64,000 nt of DNA, from the NCBI RefSeq assembly GCF_007830335.1, contig NZ_VLKU01000001.1, forward strand, positions 62,001-126,000, written 5' to 3'. This stretch comes from Paracoccus sulfuroxidans (GTDB lineage Bacteria > Pseudomonadota > Alphaproteobacteria > Rhodobacterales > Rhodobacteraceae). The notes beneath the pieces were generated by a model. The model made no database searches, was not told where the DNA came from, and saw only the letters and a program-made list of their open reading frames with translations. Below are positions 8,265-16,620 of this stretch, in pieces. Both the position numbers and the translations under genes were made by a program. Numbering within the stretch: position 1 is the stretch's first letter; the number at the start of each line of letters is the position of its first letter.

Positions 8265-9803
8265 ATGTTGAAAAAATCACCGCATCAGATGCTGACGGTA
8301 TCGGGGTTGGCATTGATGTTGGCGCTTGGCGCGGCGACCGCCCAGCAGAGCGCACCGACGCAGGAACCTGCCACCGCCGCAGCCGCGAATGAAAACCAGC
8401 CGCTGACCGCGCCCGCGACCAGCAGGCAGGTGATGCCCGAAAGCTTTGCCGATCTGGTCGAAAAGGTCAGCCCGGCGGTGGTGAACATCACCACGACCTC
8501 GACCGTTTCGACGCCGCTCGGTGGCAACCCGATGTTCCCCGAAGGCAGCCCCTTCGGTGATCTTTTCCGCGACTTCGGCTTCCCGAACGGCCCCGGCGGC
8601 CCAGGCGGTCCGGAAGGACGCGGCGGCCCGATGCAGCAGCAGCGCTCGAACGCGCTCGGCTCGGGCTTCGTGGTCTCGGCCGAGGGGCTGATCGTCACGA
8701 ACAACCACGTCATCGACGGCGCGGATGAGATCGAGGTCGAATTCTTCTCGGGCAAGCGGCTGCCTGCGAAAGTCGTCGGCAAGGATGACAAGACCGATAT
8801 CGCCGTGCTGAAGGTCGAAAGCAGCGAGCCGCTGCCCTTCGTCAAATTCGGCAACTCGGACACCGCCCGCGTGGGGGACTGGGTGCTGGCGCTTGGCAAC
8901 CCGCTGGGGCAGGGCTTCTCGGCCTCGACCGGGATCGTCTCGGCGCGCAACCGCGCGCTCAGCGGCACCTATGACGACTACATCCAGACCGACGCGGCGA
9001 TCAACCGGGGCAACTCGGGCGGGCCGCTGTTCGACATGAATGGCGAGGTCATCGGCGTGAACACCGCGATCCTGTCGCCCAATGGCGGCTCGATCGGGAT
9101 CGGCTTCTCGATGGCGTCGAATGTCGTCGAAAAGGTCGTTCAACAGCTTGAGCAATTCGGCGAAACCCGGCGCGGCTGGCTGGGGGTGAAGATCCAGCCG
9201 GTGACGCAGGACATCGCCGATTCGCTGGGTCTTGCCGATGCCAAGGGCGCGATGGTGACGGATGTCCCGACCGGGCCTGCGGCGGATGCCGGGATGAAGT
9301 CGGGCGATATCATCGTCTCCTTTGACAATGGCAAGGTCGAGGATCCGCGCGATCTGGTGCGCCGCGTCGCCGATGCCCCGGTGGGCGAGGCCGTTCAGGT
9401 CGAGGTTCTGCGCAATGGCAAGCCCGAGACGCTGAGCGTGACCCTTGGGCGGCGCGAGTTGGCCGAAGGATCAAGCACCAGCGAAGTGACCAGCGCCACC
9501 GAGGATGCGACCGGGCTTCTGGGCATGACCGTCGCGCCGATCACGCCCGAGATCGCCGCCGAACTGGGCGTCTCGCGCGATACGAAAGGGCTTGTAGTCC
9601 AGTCGGTCGAGCCGACCGGGGCGGCGGCTGACAAGGGGCTGTCGGCCGGTGATGTCATCACCGAGGTCGGCCAGCAGCCGGTCGAGACGCTGTCCGATCT
9701 GGAAAGCCGCATCAAGGAAGCCCGCGATGCAGGCCGGAAATCGGTGCTGGTTCTGGTGCGCCGCGCCGGAGAGCCGCGCTTCGTCGCGCTGCCGGTCGAA
9801 TAA
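8265..9803 (+). CDS. Do-family periplasmic serine protease (DegP/DegQ type)
   Basis: A 512-residue secreted trypsin-like protease and chaperone. An N-terminal hydrophobic segment (about residues 9-26, ending ATAQQ) acts as a Sec signal peptide. The catalytic triad is visible as His148 (TNNHVIDGA), Asp178 (KTDIAVLKV) and Ser251 (RGNSGGPLF). Two PDZ domains follow, near residues 295-385 and 415-505. A Gly/Pro-rich insert near residues 105-125 is the LA-loop region. The family degrades or refolds damaged envelope proteins. Downstream of hflKC but separated by a terminator and about 150 bases, so it probably has its own promoter. DegP versus DegQ cannot be settled from this. Confidence 0.92.
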   Translation: MLKKSPHQMLTVSGLALMLALGAATAQQSAPTQEPATAAAANENQPLTAPATSRQVMPESFADLVEKVSPAVVNITTTSTVSTPLGGNPMFPEGSPFGDLFRDFGFPNGPGGPGGPEGRGGPMQQQRSNALGSGFVVSAEGLIVTNNHVIDGADEIEVEFFSGKRLPAKVVGKDDKTDIAVLKVESSEPLPFVKFGNSDTARVGDWVLALGNPLGQGFSASTGIVSARNRALSGTYDDYIQTDAAINRGNSGGPLFDMNGEVIGVNTAILSPNGGSIGIGFSMASNVVEKVVQQLEQFGETRRGWLGVKIQPVTQDIADSLGLADAKGAMVTDVPTGPAADAGMKSGDIIVSFDNGKVEDPRDLVRRVADAPVGEAVQVEVLRNGKPETLSVTLGRRELAEGSSTSEVTSATEDATGLLGMTVAPITPEIAAELGVSRDTKGLVVQSVEPTGAAADKGLSAGDVITEVGQQPVETLSDLESRIKEARDAGRKSVLVLVRRAGEPRFVALPVE

Positions 9804-9817
9804 GCGCATGAAAAAGA

Positions 9818-9880
9818 GCCGGAGGTTTGATCCCTCCGGCCCCTGAGATGAAAGAGGTGCCCTGAGGCACCTCTTTTTTA
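9818..9880 (+). terminator. Double hairpin terminator after the Do protease gene
   Basis: Two consecutive hairpins: GCCGGAGG (9818-9825) with CCTCCGGC (9833-9840), then AAAGAGGTGCC (9851-9861) with GGCACCTCTTT (9866-9876) leading into a T run. It separates the protease gene from the converging IalB-like gene that ends at 9886. Confidence 0.8.
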
Positions 9881-9885
9881 TGTGC

Positions 9886-10710
9886 TTACTGCCTTGCGGG
9901 CGGGGTAGCAGGATCTGCCGGAGCCGCGGGTGCTGCCGGAGCCGCAGCGCCACCGGTCTGTGCCGGGGCAGCGGGCGAACCCGGGATCACGATGTCCTTG
10001 TTCGCTTCAAGCAGGGCGTTGTAGCCTGCGGTAAAGCCATTCAGCGACAGCTTCAGGCCGACCATCTGATCGGGCTGCGCGCCGAAGGGCAGCAGCGAGA
10101 CGGTGGCTTCCTTGCCGCGCTTGAGCGCGTCAACCTCGGCTTGGCTCATCCCCACGCGCGAAATGCAGCCGACCTGGGCGCAGAGCATGAAGGGGAAGCG
10201 CGACGGCTTGTTGGCGTCGATCGCCAGACCCAGACCGGCCTGCAGGTCGGTCTCGAGCGGGGCGACGAAGGTCACCACGGCCGCAACCTGTTCCTTCATC
10301 GACAGGACCGAGGCTTCGGCGACAGCGCCGCCATCAGCGTCTTTCAGAAGCTGGTACAGTTCGCACGGATCCTTGCCATCGGGCGATTTGATGCAGCGCA
10401 GCATCCAGTCGCCGTGGGTTTCGCGCGGATAGGCCTGACCGACCTGTGCCTCATCGGCATTGGCAGGTGCGCTTGGCGGCGCGGCGGGGGCTGCCGCGGC
10501 GGGTGCCGCAGGGGCATCGGCTGCGGGGGCCTCTGCTGCCGGGGCTGCAGCTGCCGGAGCCTCTGCCGCGGGCGCTTCAGCAGCGGGAGCTTCCGCTGCG
10601 GGGGCTGCCGGAGCTTCGGTCGGGGTCGCGTCCTGCGCAAAAACGGCGCCAGTGCTGCCCGCAACGGTCAGAAATGCAGCGAAAACTGCCGCAGTAGTCC
10701 TGTAGGCCAT
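9886..10710 (-). CDS. Invasion-associated locus B (IalB) family protein
   Basis: A 274-residue exported protein. The ATG at 10710 is chosen because GAGG lies just upstream and a clean signal peptide follows (MAYRTTAAVFAAFLTVAG, cleaved near VFAQD). Residues about 25-85 are an Ala/Pro/Glu low-complexity region built from repeated PAAEA units, probably a periplasmic linker. The C-terminal ~180 residues match the IalB domain, with paired cysteines in CIKSPDGKDPC and CAQVGC. IalB was named in Bartonella, but the family is widespread in non-pathogenic alphaproteobacteria and its general role is unclear. Proposed function here: periplasmic or envelope protein of unknown role. Confidence 0.85.
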   Translation of the reverse strand: MAYRTTAAVFAAFLTVAGSTGAVFAQDATPTEAPAAPAAEAPAAEAPAAEAPAAAAPAAEAPAADAPAAPAAAAPAAPPSAPANADEAQVGQAYPRETHGDWMLRCIKSPDGKDPCELYQLLKDADGGAVAEASVLSMKEQVAAVVTFVAPLETDLQAGLGLAIDANKPSRFPFMLCAQVGCISRVGMSQAEVDALKRGKEATVSLLPFGAQPDQMVGLKLSLNGFTAGYNALLEANKDIVIPGSPAAPAQTGGAAAPAAPAAPADPATPPARQ

Positions 10711-10870
10711 GGTCCTCATCCTATGGTCAATCGTTGTAACCGCTCGTAACACGCGAAATCGGGCTTGTCAGGGCCGATCCGGTTTTGCGGGCGTCACCTT
10801 TGCGTTCCCACTCAGCAGGATGGGTGCGGTTTCATCGAAATGTTACCTGGCTGGGCTAGGCAACTGATGG

Positions 10871-10915
10871 ACAAAAAAGAAAAAAGACCCGAAGGCTTGC
10901 GCGCTTCGGATCTTT
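10871..10915 (-). terminator. Strong minus-strand intrinsic terminator
   Basis: Imperfect 11-base-pair stem between 10883-10894 and 10904-10915 with one C-A mismatch, followed on the minus strand by TCTTTTTTCTTTTTT. No protein gene on the minus strand ends nearby, which is why an RNA gene is suspected. Confidence 0.75.
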
Positions 10916-10951
10916 CTATGCCATCCCTGCCGGACTGACCGGTCGTATGAG
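10872..10951 (-). ncRNA. Candidate small RNA with own promoter and terminator
   Basis: On the minus strand a TTGACG box (10985-10980) lies 17 bases from TAGTTT (10962-10957), a plausible sigma-70 type promoter with a weak -10. About 80 bases downstream is a terminator: AAAGA plus CCGAAG pairing with CTTCGG plus TCTTT (10883-10915), followed on the minus strand by two runs of six T. No open reading frame of note lies in between. The transcript would also contain a small CCGG-TCAGT-CCGG hairpin. Nothing about its target is visible. Antisense or leader functions are possible alternatives. Confidence 0.4.
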
Positions 10952-11011
10952 CCTGAAAACTAAAAGCAGCGCGCCCATGCGTCAACTGTCGGAAAGGTCA
11001 GGTTCCAATCC

Positions 11012-11038
11012 AAAAAAAGCCGCGCCCGAAGGCGCGGC
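11012..11038 (-). terminator. UUCG-capped minus-strand terminator
   Basis: Read on the minus strand: GCCGCGCC (11038-11031), TTCG loop, GGCGCGGC (11026-11019), then seven T. The UUCG tetraloop is exceptionally stable and occurs only on this strand (the plus strand reads CGAA), which fixes the orientation. Confidence 0.8.
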
Positions 11039-11108
11039 AGTCCAACAGGGAGGAAGCCGGGTCAGCACCGATCCGCATAGCCCGGCATCTTCAGACTGAC
11101 ACAATTTC
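11012..11108 (-). ncRNA. Candidate short RNA or attenuated leader ending in a UUCG terminator
   Basis: The minus strand holds about 95 bases ending in a perfect terminator. The RNA would contain CUUCCUCCCU, a CCUCC-type sequence complementary to ribosome-binding sites and reminiscent of the CCUCCUCCC loops of Rhodobacter CcsR-type small RNAs. An eight-codon frame MPGYADRC (11062-11088) ending in Cys also fits, but its ribosome site is poor. I cannot place the promoter. Existence as a transcript is an inference from the terminator alone. Confidence 0.3.
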
Positions 11109-11168
11109 CCTCGGGTTGTATTGTCCTTTCGAATGATGCTGCACTTTTTTGCCGATGCGAGGACAACC

Positions 11169-12764
11169 ATGGCCACAATCATAGATCTGCAAGCGGGAAC
11201 GGCCTTTGTCGGTGGCGGGGGCGAGGGGCATGCAACGCCCGAGCTTTTGCTGCTGAAATACGCAAACCGGCACGGGCTGATCGCGGGGGCCACGGGCACC
11301 GGCAAGACGGTGACGCTGCAGACGCTGGCCGAATCCTTCTCTCTGGCCGGGGTGCCGGTCTTCATGGCCGATGTGAAGGGCGATCTGGCGGGCATCGCGC
11401 GCGCGGGCAGCACCGAGGCCTCGACGAATGAGCCTTTCCAGAAGCGCGCCGCGCAGATCGGCGTCTCGCTGGACTATCAGGCCTTCCCGGTCACCTTCTG
11501 GGACATCTGGGGCGAGAAGGGCCATCCCGTCCGCACCACCCCGGCCGAGATGGGGCCGCTGCTGCTGTCGCGCCTGATGGGGCTGACGGATGTGCAGGAA
11601 GGGGTGATGAACATCGCCTTCCGCGTCGCGGATGAGCAGGGGCTGGCACTTCTGGATCTGAAGGACCTGCAATCCATGCTGCTGTGGGTCGGTCAGAACG
11701 CCAAGGACCTCAGCCTGAAATACGGCAATGTCTCGACCGCTTCGGTGGGGGCGATCCAGCGTGCGCTGATGGTGCTGGAGAATGAGGGCGGCAACCTTCT
11801 GTTCGGAGAACCCGCGCTGGAGCTGACGGACATGATCCGGCTCGATGCCTCGGGCAAGGGGATGGTCAACATCCTCTCGGCCGAGAAGCTGATGAACGCC
11901 CCCCGGCTCTACGCGACCTTCCTTCTGTGGCTGATGTCGGAACTCTTCGAGCAACTGCCTGAGGTCGGCGATCCCGACAAACCGCGCATCGCCTTCTTCT
12001 TCGATGAGGCGCATCTGCTGTTCAACGACGCGCCGCCCGCGCTGGTTGAAAAGATCGAGCAAGTGGCGCGGCTGATCCGCTCGAAAGGGGTGAGCCTGTG
12101 GTTCATCACGCAGAACCCCGCCGATCTGCCCGATTCGGTGCTGGGTCAGCTGGGGAACCGCGTCCAGCACGCGCTGCGCGCCTTTACCGCCAAGGATCAG
12201 AAGGCGCTGCGTCTGGCGGCCCAGAACTACCGCCCGAACCCGGCCTTCGACATTGCCGAAGCCATCCAGTCGGTCGGCACGGGTGAGGCGGTGACCTCGC
12301 TTCTGGAGCTGAAGGGCGTGCCCGGCATGGCCGAGCGGACGCTGATCCGGCCGCCTTTGTCGCAGCTGGGCCCGATCACCGATGCCGAGCGGACGGCGAT
12401 CACGGCGCAATCGCCGATGGGGCTGAAATACGACAAGACGGTGGATCGCGAATCCGCCTTTGAGCTGCTGGCAGCCCGGACCGAGGCTGCCGCCAAAGAG
12501 ACTGCCGCCAAAGAGACTGCCGGGGTTCAGCAGAAGGCGGGCGACGATGACCTCTTCTCGATGGATGCGCCGAAAAGTCGGGGACGGCGCTATAATCCCG
12601 ATCTGCAGATCCCGCGCCAGGAGCGGGCCCAGCCTTCGGCGCGCCGGTCCAGCAGCGATTCGATTGCCGTGACCTTCGGCAAAAGCCTTGCCCGGCAGCT
12701 CGGCACGAAAAGCGGACAGGCGCTGGTCAGGGGTGTGCTGGGCTCGCTGTTCCGGGGGCGCTGA
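11169..12764 (+). CDS. HerA-like / DUF853 ATPase
   Basis: A 531-residue cytosolic P-loop ATPase of the YjgR/DUF853 group, related to HerA and FtsK-type translocases. GATGTGKTVTLQTLAE is Walker A (residues about 41-56), MADVKGDLAGI follows, RIAFFFDEAHLLF is Walker B, and LWFITQNPADLPDSVLGQLG is the sensor-like motif. The C-terminal part has a KETAAKETA duplication and a basic Arg-rich segment. The start ATG at 11169 has AGGA nine bases upstream; an upstream TTG (11121) is less likely. The precise role of the family is unknown; DNA or secretion-related translocation is only analogy. It overlaps the converging DUF6477 gene by 38 bases. Confidence 0.85.
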   Translation: MATIIDLQAGTAFVGGGGEGHATPELLLLKYANRHGLIAGATGTGKTVTLQTLAESFSLAGVPVFMADVKGDLAGIARAGSTEASTNEPFQKRAAQIGVSLDYQAFPVTFWDIWGEKGHPVRTTPAEMGPLLLSRLMGLTDVQEGVMNIAFRVADEQGLALLDLKDLQSMLLWVGQNAKDLSLKYGNVSTASVGAIQRALMVLENEGGNLLFGEPALELTDMIRLDASGKGMVNILSAEKLMNAPRLYATFLLWLMSELFEQLPEVGDPDKPRIAFFFDEAHLLFNDAPPALVEKIEQVARLIRSKGVSLWFITQNPADLPDSVLGQLGNRVQHALRAFTAKDQKALRLAAQNYRPNPAFDIAEAIQSVGTGEAVTSLLELKGVPGMAERTLIRPPLSQLGPITDAERTAITAQSPMGLKYDKTVDRESAFELLAARTEAAAKETAAKETAGVQQKAGDDDLFSMDAPKSRGRRYNPDLQIPRQERAQPSARRSSSDSIAVTFGKSLARQLGTKSGQALVRGVLGSLFRGR

Positions 12765-13089
12765 AGAAAGAGCCCGCGACGGCCGGAACGGGCTGCGGCA
12801 TGGCCGCGCGCGTTTCGGCCAGAATGGCAATCAGCAACAGTACATGGCGCTGCAGGTCATAGCTTGCAGCGCTTTCGCGTCGCTCATCCTCCAGCCGCTG
12901 CTCTTCCGCGTAAAGACGCGCAAGCACCGAAGCCTCGCTCAGCGGCTGATCGGATTTCAGCGCGCGGGCCAGATGGCGGTCGCGCTTCCAGCCGGACTGA
13001 CCGGCGCGGGCGGCCTCGACCAGCAGGCGCGGGCGGCGCATCAGCCTGCCGCGCGGTTGGAAGGCATGCACATTTCCCATCATCGACAT
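12727..13089 (-). CDS. DUF6477 family protein
   Basis: A 120-residue protein of unknown function seen mainly in Rhodobacteraceae. The start MSMMGNVHAF at 13089 is preceded by GGGGAAG. RRPRLLVEAARAG near the N-terminus, AEEQRLEDERRESAASYDLQRH and a C-terminal helix VLLLIAILAETRA fit the family. No catalytic motif is visible; it looks like a small helical adaptor. Its last 38 bases are antisense to the end of the HerA-like gene, and the residues encoded there (after about 108) are Pro/Ala-rich and probably not conserved. Confidence 0.7.
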   Translation of the reverse strand: MSMMGNVHAFQPRGRLMRRPRLLVEAARAGQSGWKRDRHLARALKSDQPLSEASVLARLYAEEQRLEDERRESAASYDLQRHVLLLIAILAETRAAMPQPVPAVAGSFFSAPGTASPAHP

Positions 13090-13304
13090 CGGTGGCTTCC
13101 CCTTTGGTATCGTTTGACCGGGGTCAGCTAATAACAACTTAAACGTGTGTTGCGTGCTTGCAGAATGCTGCGCGCGGATCAGCAAGGATTCTTTAGGATT
13201 TGTTAGGAAATATTGCCTGAGAGCAAAGATGCTCCTGTCTTTTCGTACAGGCTGAATTCAACCAAAGGGCGAGCTTTGCATGTTCGCTTTCAGGGAAAGA
13301 AGGA

Positions 13305-14450
13305 ATGATCATGACAATTCTGACGGGCGATTTTGTTCAGGACGCCAAGATTGCCGGTCTGACTGCGGTTTCCGTTCCCGATGGGAGCGCCAATCGCGTG
13401 CTGGAGCCTGCCGGGGACGGCGACCTGCGGCTGTATCTGCGCCATGTCGAAGGGGGCGAATCGATCCGGGCCCTGGCGCGAGAGACGGGGCATCACGCCT
13501 CGACCATCCTGCGCCGCATCCGCCGGTTCGAGGCGAGGCGCGACGACCCGCTGGTCGACACGGCGGTCGACGGGCTGGGCGGCCGGGCGACCATTGAGCC
13601 GGGGCCGAACGGGCTCAAGCAGGTCCGCCGCGTGCTGCGGCGGCTGGCCGAGCCGGGGGCGATGCTGGTCGTGGCCGAAGGGATGGAGAAGGCCATCGTC
13701 ATCCGCGATGAGATCCGCACCGCCATTCTGGACCATCAACTGGCCGGATATATGGCCGTTCGGGGCTGGGTCCGGCTGACGGCGCAGGGCAAGCTGAACC
13801 GATATGCGATTTCCTCGGCCGGGCGCGATCTGCTGCGCAGCGCGATGAGCCGGCAGCGGGCAGGGCACCTGCCCATGGGCAGCGATCTGGCCAGCGCCCA
13901 GCCGGTTGGCTGTGCCGAGGATGCCGCGCCCTTCAGCCATGCCGACCAGCATCGCGTCTGGGACGACAAGGTCATCATCGACCCCGAGGACGGGCAGCGC
14001 CGCCGCACCCGCGTGAACATCGCCGAAAGCCCGCTGCTGATGCTGGCGCGCCGCCGGGAAAGCGACGGCAAGCCGTTTCTGGCCCCCGAGCTGGTCGCGG
14101 CAGGCGAGCGGCTGCGCGAAGACTATGAGCTGGCGCAGATGGGGCCGCGCGTGACGCAGAACTGGGATGCGTTCCTGACCTCGGGCATCGACGTCAGCCG
14201 TCATGGCAGCCGCCACAATGGCGGCTCGGACGGGGCGCGCAACCGCGTGGCGGCGGCGCTGCGCGAACTGGGGCCGGGGATGGATGACATCTGCCTGCGC
14301 GTCTGCTGTTTTCTGGAAGGGATCGAGATGACCGAGCGGCGTTTGGGCTGGTCTGCGCGCTCGGGCAAGATCGTGCTGCGGCTGGCGCTTATGCGGCTCG
14401 ACCGGCACTATCGCGACACCTATGGCGCGGGGGCCCCTTTGATCGGCTGA
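13305..14450 (+). CDS. DUF6456 helix-turn-helix protein
   Basis: A 381-residue protein with two recognisable parts. Near residues 52-75 the sequence SIRALARETGHHASTILRRI reads as a helix-turn-helix DNA-binding motif. The C-terminal ~130 residues, including ESPLLMLARRRE, RLREDYELAQMGPRVTQNW and the stretch DDICLRVCCFLEGIE, match DUF6456, a domain found in alphaproteobacterial regulators. The role is probably transcriptional regulation, but the targets are unknown. The first two codons offer alternative starts (ATGATC then ATGACA); which is used is unclear. A terminator follows. Confidence 0.8.
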   Translation: MIMTILTGDFVQDAKIAGLTAVSVPDGSANRVLEPAGDGDLRLYLRHVEGGESIRALARETGHHASTILRRIRRFEARRDDPLVDTAVDGLGGRATIEPGPNGLKQVRRVLRRLAEPGAMLVVAEGMEKAIVIRDEIRTAILDHQLAGYMAVRGWVRLTAQGKLNRYAISSAGRDLLRSAMSRQRAGHLPMGSDLASAQPVGCAEDAAPFSHADQHRVWDDKVIIDPEDGQRRRTRVNIAESPLLMLARRRESDGKPFLAPELVAAGERLREDYELAQMGPRVTQNWDAFLTSGIDVSRHGSRHNGGSDGARNRVAAALRELGPGMDDICLRVCCFLEGIEMTERRLGWSARSGKIVLRLALMRLDRHYRDTYGAGAPLIG

Positions 14451-14468
14451 GCGAACGGCAAAGAAAGA

Positions 14469-14492
14469 AGGGCGCCCGAGGCGCCCTTTTTC
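14469..14492 (+). terminator. Intrinsic terminator after the DUF6456 gene
   Basis: GGGCGCC (14470-14476), CGA loop, GGCGCCC (14480-14486), then a run of five T. Lies between converging genes and could also slow the opposite strand. Confidence 0.75.
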
Positions 14493-14512
14493 ATCCGTTC
14501 AGAACCGTCAGG

Positions 14513-15061
14513 TCACGCGGCCTTGCGCGACGGGTTGGCGCGCAGCCATTCCAGAACCGTTTCGGGCGAGGTCTCGCCATAGGGATCCTCGGGGCAGTTG
14601 TCGCTGCGGCCCGGCTCTTCGAACCAGATCTCGACCTTGCCGTCGTCGACGATCGCGGCATAGCGCCACGAGCGCGCGCCGAAGCCCAGGTTGTCCTTGC
14701 GCACCAGCATGCCGACCTTGTCGGTGAACTCGCCCGATCCGTCGGGGATCACGGCGACGTTCTGCAGGTCCTGCGATTTGGCCCATTGGTTCATCACGAA
14801 GCTGTCGTTGACCGACATGCAATAGATCGCGTCAATGCCCAGATCGCCCAGTTCGGCGGCCGATTTTTCGAATCCCGGCAGCTGATAGGTCGAGCAGGTC
14901 GGCGTGAAAGCGCCCGGCAGAGAAAACAGCACGACTCGTTTTCCCTTGAAATAATCGGCGGTCGTCATGTCCTGCCAGCGGTAGGGGTTGGGCCCTGCGA
15001 CCGATTCGTCCCGAACTCGGGTCTGGAAGGTAACGTTTGGAAGTTGTTCGCCGGTTTTCAT
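14513..15061 (-). CDS. Peroxiredoxin (Prx5-type)
   Basis: A 182-residue thiol peroxidase reducing hydrogen peroxide or alkyl hydroperoxides. FSLPGAFTPTCSTYQLPG contains the conserved P-x-x-x-T-x-x-C peroxidatic site; WRYAAIVDDGKVE is also typical of the Prx5 group. A further Cys in RSDNCPEDPYG may act as the resolving cysteine. Start ATG at 15061 with AGGA eight to nine bases before it; longer starts reach into the lipA promoter region. In many bacteria such proteins use glutaredoxin and glutathione; gor is in this window but about 9 kb away. Confidence 0.9.
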   Translation of the reverse strand: MKTGEQLPNVTFQTRVRDESVAGPNPYRWQDMTTADYFKGKRVVLFSLPGAFTPTCSTYQLPGFEKSAAELGDLGIDAIYCMSVNDSFVMNQWAKSQDLQNVAVIPDGSGEFTDKVGMLVRKDNLGFGARSWRYAAIVDDGKVEIWFEEPGRSDNCPEDPYGETSPETVLEWLRANPSRKAA

Positions 15062-15199
15062 GATATATCCTTTCGCCATCCGCGCATCCATGGTCGCCGC
15101 TGCGGTGCGGCAACGGGCGTAGATGTGGACTGTCCTGACCCGTTGATCAATGAGGCAAAACGCCCTACTTTCGGCTGAGCCACAATTGAGGAAGCCAAC

Positions 15200-16150
15200 A
15201 TGGCCGACCCGACACCTCCGGTCCTGCGTCATCCCGAAAAAGCCCACCGTCCGGACCAGCCCCAACCCAAGAAGCCCTCGTGGATCCGGGTGAAGGCGCC
15301 GACCAGCCAGGGCTACAAGGAGACGCGCGACATCCTGCGCGAGAACCGTCTGTCGACGGTCTGCGAAGAGGCGGGCTGTCCGAATGTCGGCGAATGCTGG
15401 AGCCAGGGCCACGCCACCATGATGATCATGGGCGAGATCTGTACCCGCGGCTGTTCCTTCTGCAACGTCCAGACCGGCAAGCCCAACGCGCTTGACGTGT
15501 TCGAGCCTGGCCGCGTCGCCCATGCCGTCCAGACGCTGGGTCTGAACCATGTGGTCATCACCTCGGTCGACCGCGACGATCTGGACGATGGCGGGGCCGA
15601 GCATTTCGCCCAGACGATTCGCGCCATCCGCCACCGCTCGCCCAGCTCGACCATCGAGGTGCTGACGCCCGACTTCCTGAAGTCGAAGCCCGGCGCACTG
15701 GAAAAAGTCGTCGAGGCGCGCCCCGACGTCTTCAACCACAACCTGGAAACCGTGCCCGGCCTTTATCCGACGGTGCGCCCCGGTGCGCGCTATTTCCACA
15801 GCCTGCGCCTGTTGCAGCGGGTGAAGGAACTGGACCCGGCGATGTTCACCAAATCGGGCATCATGGTGGGTCTGGGCGAGGATCGTCAGGGCGTCTTGCA
15901 GGTCATGGATGACATGCGCGCCGCCGACATCGACTTCATGACCATCGGCCAGTACCTGCAGCCGACGCCCAAGCACCACCGCGTCGACCGTTTCGTCACG
16001 CCCGAGGAATTCGCAAGCTACGAAAAGGCGGCCTTCGGCAAGGGCTTCCTGATGGTCTCGGCGACGCCGCTGACGCGCTCGTCCTATCACGCCGGAGACG
16101 ACTTCGCGCGCCTGCGCGAGGCGCGACTGACCAAGCTGGGCCGGGCCTGA
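15200..16150 (+). CDS. lipA: Lipoyl synthase
   Basis: A 316-residue radical-SAM enzyme that inserts two sulfur atoms into octanoyl-lipoyl carrier protein domains. It has both iron-sulfur signatures: the auxiliary cluster motif [12 protein letters not shown] and the radical-SAM motif CTRGCSFC. The conserved serine of the RSSYHAGD C-terminus is the fourth ligand of the auxiliary cluster. EVLTPDF and MVGLGE are family motifs. Divergent from the peroxiredoxin gene, and followed by tRNA-Leu about 70 bases downstream. Confidence 0.95.
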   Translation: MADPTPPVLRHPEKAHRPDQPQPKKPSWIRVKAPTSQGYKETRDILRENRLSTVCEEAGCPNVGECWSQGHATMMIMGEICTRGCSFCNVQTGKPNALDVFEPGRVAHAVQTLGLNHVVITSVDRDDLDDGGAEHFAQTIRAIRHRSPSSTIEVLTPDFLKSKPGALEKVVEARPDVFNHNLETVPGLYPTVRPGARYFHSLRLLQRVKELDPAMFTKSGIMVGLGEDRQGVLQVMDDMRAADIDFMTIGQYLQPTPKHHRVDRFVTPEEFASYEKAAFGKGFLMVSATPLTRSSYHAGDDFARLREARLTKLGRA

Positions 16151-16220
16151 GAATTTCAGGCCTGCCCCCCGCAGCTTTTGCTTGCAAAATCGCGGCCCGC
16201 GCTTTAGCGCTTCAGCCGAC

Positions 16221-16304
16221 GCCCGAGTGACGGAATGGTAGACGTAGCGGATTCAAAATCCGCCGCCGCAAGGCATGTCGGTTCGAGTCCGACCTCGGGT
16301 ACCA
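16221..16304 (+). tRNA. tRNA-Leu (CAA)
   Basis: Class II tRNA with a long variable arm. Acceptor GCCCGAG pairs with CTCGGGT (G1-U72 wobble at the first pair), anticodon stem GCGGA/TCCGC encloses TTCAAAA giving anticodon CAA, the T-arm is GTCGG-TTCGAGT-CCGAC, and CCA is encoded (16302-16304). Its 3' end borders a decayed integrase fragment, so it looks like an old integration site. Confidence 0.95.
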
Positions 16305-16390
16305 CGTTGTTTTCACAGTAACATTCACGATTCTATCTCCCGTCGTGTTTGGTCCAAATTTGGCCGCGTCCCAAACCGCGTCCCACGTTC

Positions 16391-16620
16391 TCATTTTTCG
16401 GTCGATTCGGCCTTGAGGCGGCTGGCCTCTTTCGAGAGACGCTTCCGGCTCGCGAGCCGGTGGTACTAGGCGACCATCTCGGTGCTCTGGTTTGTGATCA
16501 CTTGGATTTGTGCCTCAGAGCATCCAGACGCATTCCTCGCCCCAGGGTTGGCCATTGGTCGGATGTCAGGCCGAAAGCGGCGGAACAAACCCAAAACATG
16601 GCTCATCTTCTCTTGTATTG
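16391..16620 (-). pseudogene. Decayed C-terminal fragment of a phage-type integrase
   Basis: On the minus strand a frame gives GARNASGCSEAQIQVITNQ, STEMVA, a stop, then YHRLASRKRLSKEASRLK and the natural end. This resembles the C-terminal end of tyrosine recombinases encoded by tRNA-integrated elements, where an HxxR...GH...Y arrangement ends in a tyrosine followed by A-x-x-K-R-L. The usual ITGH is ITNQ and an in-frame TAG breaks the frame just before the tyrosine. No N-terminal or catalytic-core part remains upstream; lon's promoter starts at once. The rest of the 16305-16714 gap shows nothing else I can name. The 5' limit is approximate. Confidence 0.6.

Larger units (their letters stand above)
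10711..11168. other. 458-base non-coding interval holding two terminators and RNA candidates
   Basis: No convincing protein gene lies between the IalB-like start (10710) and the HerA-like start (11169). The interval contains two strong terminators oriented on the minus strand (10871-10915 and 11012-11038), which split it into two short putative minus-strand transcription units. Bases 10711-10869 show nothing I can name beyond the upstream region of the IalB-like gene. A TTG at 11121 could extend the HerA-like reading frame but lacks a good ribosome site. Confidence 0.6.

Noticed and set aside
9880..10749. 289-residue plus-strand open frame opposite the IalB-like gene
   Set aside because: Composition is Cys/Arg/Gly-rich and mirrors the GC-rich Ala/Pro repeat on the other strand; there is no ribosome site and no recognisable domain.
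10872..10951. Resemblance of GGTCAGTCCGG in the small-RNA candidate to SRP RNA
   Set aside because: The conserved GGAAGCAGC tetraloop region is absent and the length is too short, so the match is probably chance.
11062..11088. Eight-codon leader peptide MPGYADRC as a cysteine attenuator
   Set aside because: The ribosome site is poor and no downstream cysteine-related gene is on that strand; kept only as a remark in the RNA entry.
16212..16394. 60-residue minus-strand frame over tRNA-Leu containing YPRSDSNRHALRRRI
   Set aside because: It is the reverse complement of the tRNA, a well-known false gene seen next to many tRNA-Leu loci.
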